A stretch of 5,816 nt of DNA. Origin: Candidatus Huberarchaeum crystalense (GTDB taxonomy: Archaea; Huberarchaeota; Huberarchaeia; Huberarchaeales; Huberarchaeaceae). The translations under genes were made by a program, and so were the position numbers. The DNA lies in assembly GCA_002789275.1 (NCBI GenBank), contig PFSX01000014.1:1-5816 (forward strand), read 5' to 3'. Every line of letters starts with the position of its first letter. Position 1 is the stretch's first letter. Shown one piece after another: positions 1 to 5,720 of the stretch. The notes below the pieces were generated by a model. The model saw only the letters and a list, made by a program, of their open reading frames with translations, was not told where the DNA came from and ran no database searches.

Positions 1-27
1 TTGTTTTCTTTGCTCTGGTTTTCAGTG

Positions 28-260
28 TTTTGTATATGGTGTATTATAAAATCCCAAATATTTAATTTAGCTGACTAAGATGTGTTTTGTATATTTTTGT
101 ATATAATATATTATAAAATATATATATAATATTTAAAATCCCAAATAGTTTTGTATATAATATATTATAAAATATATATAATATTTAAAATCCCAAATAG
201 TTTTGTATATAGTATATTATAAAATGTATATACTATTTAAAACCTCAAGTATTTAATTTA
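28..260. repeat. AT-rich tandem repeat array, unit of about 52 bp
   Basis: Four related copies start with TTTTGTATAT and end in an AAAATCCCAAATA-like block. Copy A (28-60) is internally shortened, copy B is 95-148 (54 bp), copy C 149-200 (52 bp) and copy D 201-251 (diverged). A further stub, GTGTTTTGTATAT, lies at 82-94 just before copy B. B and C are the same apart from one extra AT step in B. The end blocks are at 48-60, 135-147, 187-199 and 239-251. Copies A and D are both followed by TTTAATTTA (61-69 and 252-260), so they look like the two original borders; A looks like D with an internal deletion between two AAAAT stretches. In D, nine bases at 209-217 pair perfectly with 228-236 around a 10-base loop. 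There are no unique spacers and no protein coding. Function is unknown; an easily melted or protein-binding region is possible. Confidence 0.9.
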
Positions 261-362
261 TCTAAAATATATTTATTCTAACATCTTATGTTATTTCTCA
301 CAATAACTATCAAATTTAACCAATTATATAGCCACTTTACTATAAAACACACCATAAATTAA
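241..362. other. Gene-free AT-rich spacer downstream of the HD gene
   Basis: This stretch between the repeat array and the HD-gene stop codon holds no open frame of note on either strand and no tRNA-like fold. The one structural element is a perfect 6-bp hairpin, TAACAT-CTT-ATGTTA, at 279-293. It lies about 70 nt past the HD-gene stop and is not followed by a strong T-run on the minus strand, so I do not call it a terminator. Together with the array, more than 360 bases at the left edge carry no gene. Confidence 0.6.
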
Positions 363-947
363 TCAAAAATCAATAGAAGAAATAATATAATTATCAAACA
401 GCAAAGTATTTCTAAACAATGCATTAGAATCTATTTTATCTGATGCCAACAAAATTCTAAGTTCAAAAGTCATATCTATAACATCTTCACCTCTCCAAGG
501 AATGTGTTGCCCAACTATTTTACAGATTAGTAGAGGTATTTTTTTTTGTAAAAGAAATTGTTCGCCAAATTCTGCGTGCCTAATTGTGTTGTCAATGACT
601 ATTACTTTATTTTTTCCTTTAATATAAGCATAGTCATAAATTTTCATAATGTCGTGAAGCAAACAACTAGCCACAAGATAATCTATATTAATGTCCTCAT
701 TGTAAATTTCTTTGAGTGTTATGGCAATTTCTAAAGACAGTGTAGTAACAGTAAAAAGATGATCAACTAATCCTCCGCGATAAGTGTGATGCCATGGTCC
801 GCCAGGGCAATCTTCAAGTGAAACAGGCTCATTAGGGTAGTTATTGTTTTGTGGATTTTTGAGTATATTGACTACTTGCGCGCGCAACTTTTTGTTCTTA
901 ATGTGAGCAGTTAATTTTATTAAATCTTTGAATATTTTTAAAGACAT
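363..947 (-). CDS. HD-domain metal-dependent phosphohydrolase (194 aa)
   Basis: A soluble HD-superfamily hydrolase, expected to cleave a phosphoester or nucleotide substrate with bound divalent metals. The substrate cannot be told from sequence. Visible ligands fit the full pattern: H63 (GGLVDHLFTV), H98-D99 (LLHDI), H124 (RHAEFG), H148 (GQHIPW) and D170 (ASDKID). This H-HD-H-H-D order is the one used by dinuclear HD phosphodiesterases, whereas mononuclear HD enzymes usually lack the two middle histidines. The segment at 47-60 (CPGGPWHHTYRGGL) resembles the lead-in seen in archaeal stand-alone HD proteins. No membrane segment, signal peptide or second domain is visible. The ATG at 947 is well fixed: an in-frame TAA lies five codons upstream. 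It follows the radical SAM gene by 17 nt, with only a weak AAAGAT-type ribosome-binding match, so it is probably translated from the same transcript. The fold is confident; the specific role is not. Confidence 0.87.
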   Translation of the reverse strand: MSLKIFKDLIKLTAHIKNKKLRAQVVNILKNPQNNNYPNEPVSLEDCPGGPWHHTYRGGLVDHLFTVTTLSLEIAITLKEIYNEDINIDYLVASCLLHDIMKIYDYAYIKGKNKVIVIDNTIRHAEFGEQFLLQKKIPLLICKIVGQHIPWRGEDVIDMTFELRILLASDKIDSNALFRNTLLFDNYIISSIDF

Positions 948-964
948 ATCTTTTTTTATTTATT

Positions 965-1984
965 TTATTCCCAAACACCATCAAGCTTTTCGCTGCAAAA
1001 CGCGCACTTTCCATCTTTAACAAAATCTTTGTTAACAGAAAAATTCGTTCTGGTAATGAGCCTTTTTCCGCACTTTTGACAAAAAGTGTATTTTTGCTGA
1101 ATAATATTTCCTACGTAAATATAAATCAAGCCCATTTCTTTGCCTATTTTAATTGCTTTTTCAATATCTGATATTGTTGTTGGTTTGTGATTCATCATTT
1201 TATAGCAAGGGTAAAATGCAAGAATATGCCAAGGAATCTTTTTGTCAATTGAAGCAAGTGCTGCTGCAATTTTTCTAATTTGCTTTTCATTATTATTTTC
1301 ACCCAGAATAAGCAAGGTCTCAACTTCAACCCATTTTCCTGCTTGTCGCAAAATCTTAATATTTTTCAAGACAATCTCAAAAGCATCTTTTTTTACTCCA
1401 ACAATTTGTTCATAAAAAGATTCATCTCCTTTTAAATCAATGCTAAATCCATCAATCCAAGAAAAATTAACAGCATCTAAATTCATAAATCCATTGGTCA
1501 CAAAAACATTTTTTAGACCTTTGACTTTGGCTAATTTTCCAATTTTTTCAAAATACTCCCAAGCAATTGTTGGTTCAGTATATGTATATGCAATGACTTT
1601 GCAATCGCTTTTTTTTGCATCATCAATTATTTTATCTGGCGACACATCTTGACAACGCAAATATCTATTAAGCACTTCATCTCGGATGTTAGATATTTGT
1701 GAAATTTCCCAATTTTGGCAATATTTACAGGAAAAATTGCATCCAAAAACACCAATTGAAAAAGCATGGGTCCCAGGCAAAAAATGAAAAAAAGGCTTTT
1801 TCTCAATTGGATCAACACAGACACTCGCAATATGAGCATCTAAAAATAGCGCGCCATTCTCATTCAAGCGAACACCACAACGGCCTTTTTTTCCTTCTGC
1901 AATCGTGCAATTATTGTGACAAAGTATACACACAACTTCTTTGTTTTTTTTGTTTCCAATTTTCCAATATTTTGTTTTTAACAT
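965..1984 (-). CDS. amrS: AmmeMemoRadiSam-type radical SAM enzyme (339 aa)
   Basis: A radical SAM enzyme of the PflA-like COG1180 group, close to the AmmeMemoRadiSam family whose substrate is not established. It binds a 4Fe-4S cluster through C82-x3-C86-x2-C89 (CNFSCKYC) and would cleave S-adenosylmethionine to a 5'-deoxyadenosyl radical. An N-terminal cysteine cluster, C19-x2-C22-x3-C26 plus C36, precedes the core; family core motifs follow as YTEPT (135-139), VTNGF (162-166), DLKG (183-186), HILAFYP (253-259) and YVGN (290-293). Two C-terminal pairs, C302/C305 and C327/C330, look like a zinc ribbon. Length is normal for the family. The ATG at 1984 is fixed by an in-frame TAG five codons upstream. 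No Memo or AMMECR1 partner gene is in the window; the neighbour is an HD phosphohydrolase 17 nt downstream. The symbol follows common usage and is tentative. Family call firm, reaction unknown. Confidence 0.92.
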   Translation of the reverse strand: MLKTKYWKIGNKKNKEVVCILCHNNCTIAEGKKGRCGVRLNENGALFLDAHIASVCVDPIEKKPFFHFLPGTHAFSIGVFGCNFSCKYCQNWEISQISNIRDEVLNRYLRCQDVSPDKIIDDAKKSDCKVIAYTYTEPTIAWEYFEKIGKLAKVKGLKNVFVTNGFMNLDAVNFSWIDGFSIDLKGDESFYEQIVGVKKDAFEIVLKNIKILRQAGKWVEVETLLILGENNNEKQIRKIAAALASIDKKIPWHILAFYPCYKMMNHKPTTISDIEKAIKIGKEMGLIYIYVGNIIQQKYTFCQKCGKRLITRTNFSVNKDFVKDGKCAFCSEKLDGVWE

Positions 1985-2010
1985 ATTATTTTTGCACTAA
2001 AAACATATAG
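1985..2010 (-). promoter_or_regulatory. Leaderless promoter of the radical SAM-HD operon
   Basis: Reading the minus strand towards the ATG at 1984, the order is C-TATAT (2009-2005), GTTT, TTAGTGCAAAAA (2000-1989), TAAT, then ATG. The TATA-like element is centred about 23 nt upstream of the start codon, close to the archaeal TATA-to-start-site distance, and no Shine-Dalgarno sequence is present. This fits a leaderless transcript starting at or near the ATG. The element overlaps the decayed 5' end of the oppositely oriented nucleotidyltransferase relic. No transcript data back this; it rests on spacing alone. Confidence 0.55.
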
Positions 2011-2350
2011 TTGAGCGCGAGGTTTTAGATAGAACAATTTTAGACAATTTTGTCATTGATTTTGTAAAAATTTTAGATAAGCATAAGTCAAATATATTAT
2101 TGTATCTGGTTTTGTTGCGATTGCACATGGCCGCGCAAGAGGAACAATAGACATTGACTTAATTATGGAAAAAATGAGCAAAACAAAATTTACAAAAGTA
2201 TTTAATAAAATATTAGAACAAGGATTTATATGTATGCAATCCTCTAACCCAAATATTGTATATTTTGAATATTTGCTTCAAAAACTTAGCGTTCGATTTT
2301 ATAGAAAAAATTCATTTATTCCTGAGATAGAAATAAAATTAAAAAGTTGA
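2007..2350 (+). pseudogene. Frameshifted, truncated nucleotidyltransferase relic
   Basis: Two plus-strand frames join into one recognisable N-terminal half of a small archaeal nucleotidyltransferase-fold protein. Frame 1 (2007-2087) reads ...REVLDRTILDNFVIDF then VKILDKHK. Frame 2 (from 2087) reads VKYIIVSGFVAIAHGRARGT followed by IDIDLIMEKMSKTKF, with the G-R-x-RGT-x-DID signature and the paired acidic residues expected to bind metal. Adding one base near 2085-2087 (CATAAG to CATAAAG) gives an unbroken K-H-K-V-K-Y; as it stands, frame 2 has a TAA at 2084-2086. No ATG, GTG or TTG starts frame 1: its stop is at 1998-2000 and ATA stands at 2007, where family members would have a start. The 3' part ends in IPEIEIKLKS and TGA (2348-2350), only 2 nt from the convergent pheT stop, so the usual C-terminal half is missing. 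The ATG at 2165 is internal to the family and unlikely to be a real start. Confidence 0.75.
2330..2346 (-). terminator. T-rich terminator candidate after pheT
   Basis: On the minus strand, just past the pheT TGA, the sequence runs CTTTTTAATTTTATTTC. Oligo-T tracts without a required hairpin are the usual intrinsic stop signals in archaea, and this is the densest T-run downstream of the pheST operon. It lies inside the 3' end of the nucleotidyltransferase relic. Position and composition are the only support. Confidence 0.4.
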
Positions 2351-2352
2351 TG

Positions 2353-4032
2353 TCACTTAGAAAATGAAAGATCAAAAATTTCATCAATATTTAATTCAAA
2401 TCCTGCTACAGGAACCTTTATACCCCAATTTTCTAAGACTTTTTTGTTAAATTCTCCAATTATCCCTACTTCTTTATCTTTAACAATAATCTTTCCTTGT
2501 TTTTCTGCATCAAAGGATAGATGCTCTGATAACAACACTTTATAATCAACACCCAGTAATCTCAACAAAGCATCTAAATTTTGCTTTGCTTGATTAAAAT
2601 CAGCATTAGTGTTTGCAATTAAACAAGACGCTTTTCTAACATCTCTACACAAAACATCTTTAACATTTTCATCAGGAATCACAACAAAACCAACTTCAAA
2701 AATTTTCTGTGGGTATTGGTGGTGTTGGTTGTTTTTAAGAACTTTGAAAAGCTCAGGAATAATCCAAGTCCTTAGAGAATTTATTGTGTTTTCTGTTGCA
2801 TTAGTAATAGAAACATGCGGTTCTTTTTCTATATTCATTTGTTTGTATTGGTTTTGCCTGCTTGTTGAAATATAAGTAACTGTCTCTTGAAATCCCAAAC
2901 CCACAAATATTTCAGCAATTTTTTCTCCAAAATCTGACTTTGGAAGTGTTTTTCCAACTGTGCTAATGTTTGGAAATGTTGGTTTTATATTATCATATTT
3001 GTAGGCTCTTCCAACATCATCAATAACATCTATTTCATGCCAAAGGTCTGTCCTAAAAAAAGGCGCGAGAACAGTAATTTTATCTTCACTGCATTCTGCT
3101 TCAACAATATCATATAACATTCTTTTTAAAAGTTCTTTAACTTTGTCAGATGAAACATTTATTCCTAAAAGTTGGTTGATTTTTTTAACACTAACTTTTC
3201 GTTTAATTGGCGCAACATCAGGACAAATCACTATTTTGTCACTATACTTTATATCTAATGAATAAATCTCACCACCCATATCTGCGAATATGGCTGCAAA
3301 TATGTTTGCAACTTGTTTCAATTGCACTAAATTAGGCCCCGTTGCTTCAAAAAATATATCTTTTGTGTGTTCGTCAATTTTTCCAACAAGATGTGAATTT
3401 ATAATCGGCGGCATTGACATAATTGTTCCTGCTGAATCAACAAACAAAGGGTATTTTTCTTCTCCTTCTAAAATATGTGCATATTTTCGTCCTGTTGGAT
3501 GTTGAGACAAAATTTGGCGGCCAGTAATTTCGCGATCAAATTCAAGTGGCCGAAAAACAATTTCATCTAGTTTGCGCGCAGTAAATATAACAGGAAATTT
3601 AATTTTTTCAAGAGGATAAATTCCTATTCCTCCTTTTTTGCGTTTTTTAAGCAGGAGATCTCCTATTTTTTCTTGAATCTGAATTATTTCTTTAATTTTT
3701 TCATCATCAAACTTCAAACCCCTGACTGCAAAAGCAACAACAGATGGCCATTTTTCTATTGGATTTTCTACTTTGACAAATGAAGGGTGTTTTACAACTT
3801 TGTATTTTGGAAGACCTGTTTCTATTTCAATATAAGCGCGAAAGGCGCGCCCCAAACCTTGAACAGACAACATATCATATCTATCAGGAGTTAGTTCTAC
3901 TTTTACATTTTCTCCATCAAAGCCCTTTACATCTATTCCAAAATCAAATAAAATATCTTCAAGTTCTTTATAGCTAATTTTTTTTCCAAGTGTCTTACTG
4001 ATTTCTGTTAAAGATGTGTCTAATATTCCCAT
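2353..4032 (-). CDS. pheT: Phenylalanyl-tRNA synthetase beta subunit (559 aa)
   Basis: Beta subunit of the (alpha-beta)2 enzyme that attaches phenylalanine to tRNA-Phe in the cytoplasm; it carries the editing site that clears mischarged tyrosine. It is the short archaeal/eukaryotic form. A B1-like N-terminus (about 1-85) has VELTPDRYDMLSVQGLGRA (45-63), typical of archaeal beta subunits. The B3/4 editing region (about 110-260) includes GGIGIYPLEKI (134-144) and MPPIINSHLVGKI (207-219). A B5 domain (about 275-350) contains RTDLWHEIDVIDDVGRAY (327-344). A catalytically inactive class II-like domain (about 355-555) ends in PVAGFELNIDEIF. Bacterial EMAP-like and FDX-ACB domains are absent, as expected. 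The ATG is certain because an in-frame TAA directly precedes it, and GGAG lies 9 nt upstream. It follows pheS by 43 nt and is surely in the same operon. No damage is visible. Confidence 0.98.
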   Translation of the reverse strand: MGILDTSLTEISKTLGKKISYKELEDILFDFGIDVKGFDGENVKVELTPDRYDMLSVQGLGRAFRAYIEIETGLPKYKVVKHPSFVKVENPIEKWPSVVAFAVRGLKFDDEKIKEIIQIQEKIGDLLLKKRKKGGIGIYPLEKIKFPVIFTARKLDEIVFRPLEFDREITGRQILSQHPTGRKYAHILEGEEKYPLFVDSAGTIMSMPPIINSHLVGKIDEHTKDIFFEATGPNLVQLKQVANIFAAIFADMGGEIYSLDIKYSDKIVICPDVAPIKRKVSVKKINQLLGINVSSDKVKELLKRMLYDIVEAECSEDKITVLAPFFRTDLWHEIDVIDDVGRAYKYDNIKPTFPNISTVGKTLPKSDFGEKIAEIFVGLGFQETVTYISTSRQNQYKQMNIEKEPHVSITNATENTINSLRTWIIPELFKVLKNNQHHQYPQKIFEVGFVVIPDENVKDVLCRDVRKASCLIANTNADFNQAKQNLDALLRLLGVDYKVLLSEHLSFDAEKQGKIIVKDKEVGIIGEFNKKVLENWGIKVPVAGFELNIDEIFDLSFSK

Positions 4033-4038
4033 TTAAAA

Positions 4039-4045
4039 CTTCTCC
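4039..4045 (-). promoter_or_regulatory. Shine-Dalgarno site of pheT (GGAGAAG)
   Basis: On the minus strand GGAGAAG lies at 4045-4039 in the 43-nt pheS-pheT gap, with nine bases between GGAG and the pheT ATG. Since a TAA directly abuts that ATG, this site and start are unambiguous. It is the only clear ribosome-binding site in the window and serves an internal cistron, while pheS and the radical SAM gene have none. Confidence 0.7.
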
Positions 4046-4075
4046 AATTGTTTTGTAATGCAATTAAACAAAATA

Positions 4076-5596
4076 TTAATTCTCATCACCCAATTCTCCT
4101 TCGATTAATTTTCTTTTGCGAAGCCAATCCAAATTACAAAAAGGGCCCAAAGTATCTCTCATATCTTTTGTTTTTGTCAGCAACATTACAAGACGATTAA
4201 AACCCATACCCCAAGCAATTACTGGTTTTGTTATTCCATAAGGTGCTAATGCCTCTGGTCTAAATATCCCTGAATTAATTAAAGCATCCCATTTCTTTAA
4301 CTTTTCATCATAATAATATGCTTGCATCGATGGTTCGGTATAAGGATTATAGACTGGCTTAAATTTAATTTTTGTAACACCTAATTTTGCATAGAACTCT
4401 TTGATAAATCCCTTTAAATGGGATAATGTAAGTTTGTCAGCCATAACAAAACCCTCTACCTGGGCAAATTCTGAAAGATGAGTCGCATCTATTGCCTCAT
4501 TTCTAAAAATGCGCGCAATATAAAAATATTTACACTTTTCAACATCTTTTAATTTATCAAAATAAAATTTTCTAAATGTTGTTGCTGTTGAGTGTGTGCG
4601 TAAAATCAAATCAGATGCAATGTCTTTGCTCCAAGGTATTTGATAACCAGTTGAACCAGTATTTCCTCCATTTTCTTGAACTTCTTGAATTTCCTGAACT
4701 AACTTTTTGTCAGGTAACCCTCCTTTTTTTCCAACAAAATATGTATCTTGAACATCGCGCGCAGGATGGTCTTGTGGAATAAACATTGAGTCCATGCACC
4801 AAAAGGCTGTCTCAACCATTGGACCTTCCATCTCTTGAAAACCCATTTCAAGAAAAATTTTTGTAACTATTTTAGCAACCTCGTTATAAGGATGTCTTCT
4901 GCCAGGATAAATTAATGTAACTGGCGCTGAAACATCAAATTGTATTTCACTTTTTATTTTACTAATATTTATTTCTTTTCCTTTTTTTGTTAGGCAAATT
5001 TTTTTAATTTTTGCAAGAACAAGAATACCTCTCTGAAGTAAAATTGTTTGCGAATCATCTGTTGATTCTACAGAATATATAAATAATTCACTGTCTTTTT
5101 TTATTTCTTCTGAGCGCGTTATTGGAAAAATAGAATATAAATAGTTTTGAGTTGGTATAAGAAGTTTATCTTTTTTCAGCAAAACAATCATTCCACTGCC
5201 AACTTGGATAAACCCTTTTTGTTTAAGATAGCCAAGAGCAACACTAAATTCTACATGAGTAAGATTTATTTTTTCTTTAACTTCTTTAAGAGGAATGCCT
5301 ATAATAGATGTTTTATTGTTTTGCTGAATTATCTCAACTATTTTTATTATCTTATCATACAACTGCTGTTCAGGTAGGTATTTTTGCTTGTATTGTTCTC
5401 CTTTTTCACCGATGATTATTTCTTTACTCTCAATTTCTTCTACTAACTCTTTTTTTATTAGTTTTAAAACTGCGCGGCTGACTGTTGGATTTAGCATTTT
5501 TGTTTTGTTAGCAATATCTTTTATTTCATAACTACCTATTACACTGTTTTGCAAAAAGTCCAAAACTTGTTTTTCTTGTGATGTTAATGAGAGCAT
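4076..5596 (-). CDS. pheS: Phenylalanyl-tRNA synthetase alpha subunit (506 aa)
   Basis: Catalytic alpha subunit of phenylalanyl-tRNA synthetase: activates phenylalanine with ATP and, with PheT, charges tRNA-Phe. Residues 1-140 form the winged-helix region typical of archaeal/eukaryotic alpha subunits (first unit about 5-55, second about 75-135). The class II core starts near 235. Motif 1 surrounds 235-285, with MFIPQDHPARDVQDTYF at 271-287. The phenylalanine pocket includes RTHST (333-337) and FAQVEG (377-382), with H335, Q379 and E381 matching known pocket residues. Motif 2 has FRNE (364-367); SGIFRPEAL (442-450) is canonical; motif 3 is GMGFNR (463-468) with R468. Two mild oddities are A378, where the family often has His before the Gln, and N467, where motif 3 normally has Glu or Asp. 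Length is normal. The ATG is bounded by an in-frame TAA two codons upstream, and no Shine-Dalgarno sequence precedes it. Confidence 0.98.
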   Translation of the reverse strand: MLSLTSQEKQVLDFLQNSVIGSYEIKDIANKTKMLNPTVSRAVLKLIKKELVEEIESKEIIIGEKGEQYKQKYLPEQQLYDKIIKIVEIIQQNNKTSIIGIPLKEVKEKINLTHVEFSVALGYLKQKGFIQVGSGMIVLLKKDKLLIPTQNYLYSIFPITRSEEIKKDSELFIYSVESTDDSQTILLQRGILVLAKIKKICLTKKGKEINISKIKSEIQFDVSAPVTLIYPGRRHPYNEVAKIVTKIFLEMGFQEMEGPMVETAFWCMDSMFIPQDHPARDVQDTYFVGKKGGLPDKKLVQEIQEVQENGGNTGSTGYQIPWSKDIASDLILRTHSTATTFRKFYFDKLKDVEKCKYFYIARIFRNEAIDATHLSEFAQVEGFVMADKLTLSHLKGFIKEFYAKLGVTKIKFKPVYNPYTEPSMQAYYYDEKLKKWDALINSGIFRPEALAPYGITKPVIAWGMGFNRLVMLLTKTKDMRDTLGPFCNLDWLRKRKLIEGELGDEN

Positions 5597-5625
5597 ATAT
5601 TATTTGCTATCATTTATTGCTGTTT

Positions 5626-5643
5626 TGTGTTTAAATAAGAGCA
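5626..5643 (-). promoter_or_regulatory. Proximal pheS TATA candidate
   Basis: On the minus strand CTTATTTAAACA contains an AT-rich TATA-like core centred near 5634. A start site about 26 nt downstream would fall near 5608, giving a leader of roughly 11 nt before the pheS ATG, in line with the absence of a Shine-Dalgarno sequence. It is a weaker match to TTTATATA than the distal copy at 5662-5672. Confidence 0.4.
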
Positions 5644-5661
5644 CGTATTTATTTATTGCTG

Positions 5662-5672
5662 TTTATATAAAA
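5662..5672. promoter_or_regulatory. Strong near-palindromic TATA box upstream of pheS
   Basis: TTTATATAAAA on the plus strand (TTTTATATAAA on the minus strand) is the best archaeal TATA box in the window. Read leftwards, it would start pheS mRNA near 5640 with a leader of about 44 nt. Read rightwards, it is followed at the same 4-nt spacing by the TTAGTGCAAAAA box seen at the radical SAM promoter (5673-5684), which would fit a divergent transcript starting near 5690. Orientation cannot be settled from sequence, and no gene on the right is visible before the window ends. Confidence 0.5.
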
Positions 5673-5687
5673 TTAGTGCAAAAACAA

Positions 5688-5720
5688 GCAATTCAAAAGT
5701 TATAGTAATGATTGAATTGC
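5688..5720. other. Inverted repeat with 9-bp stem
   Basis: GCAATTCAA (5688-5696) is the exact reverse complement of TTGAATTGC (5712-5720), separated by a 15-base loop. It lies between the duplicated pheS promoter module and the right-hand tandem array. Neither side has a long T-run directly after it, so an intrinsic terminator is doubtful; a protein-binding site or a structured 5' leader on a rightward transcript is possible. Confidence 0.55.

Larger units (their letters stand above)
5612..5680. repeat. Tandem duplication of a pheS-upstream module
   Basis: ATTTATTGCTGTTT occurs exactly at 5612-5625 and again at 5651-5664, 39 bp apart. The similarity continues past the 14-mer: AAATAAGAGCA (5633-5643) matches AAATTAGTGCA (5670-5680) at 9 of 11 positions after a 2-base length difference. 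Each copy therefore carries the conserved block plus a TATA-like core, so the duplication places two candidate promoters in front of pheS. Confidence 0.7.

Noticed and set aside
28..260. CRISPR array
   Set aside because: The repeated block is the whole unit; there are no unique spacers between conserved short repeats, copy lengths vary, and no cas gene is present.
1..260. Replication origin
   Set aside because: The region is AT-rich and repetitive, but I see no ORB-like element and no orc1/cdc6 gene nearby; not enough to call.
279..293. Hairpin terminator after the HD gene
   Set aside because: A 6-bp AT-rich stem with no following T-run on the minus strand and about 70 nt from the stop codon; too weak to call.
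1440..2010. Plus-strand ORFs opposite the radical SAM gene
   Set aside because: They lie fully or largely antisense to a well-supported conserved protein and show no recognisable domains or start signals.
2085..2087. Programmed frameshift joining the two nucleotidyltransferase frames
   Set aside because: No slippery heptamer or adjacent structure is visible, and the gene also lacks a start codon and its C-terminal half, so decay is the simpler reading.
2165..2350. Independent 61-aa small protein gene
   Set aside because: Its sequence continues upstream in the same frame as the nucleotidyltransferase signature, and its ATG corresponds to an internal Met just after the DID motif.
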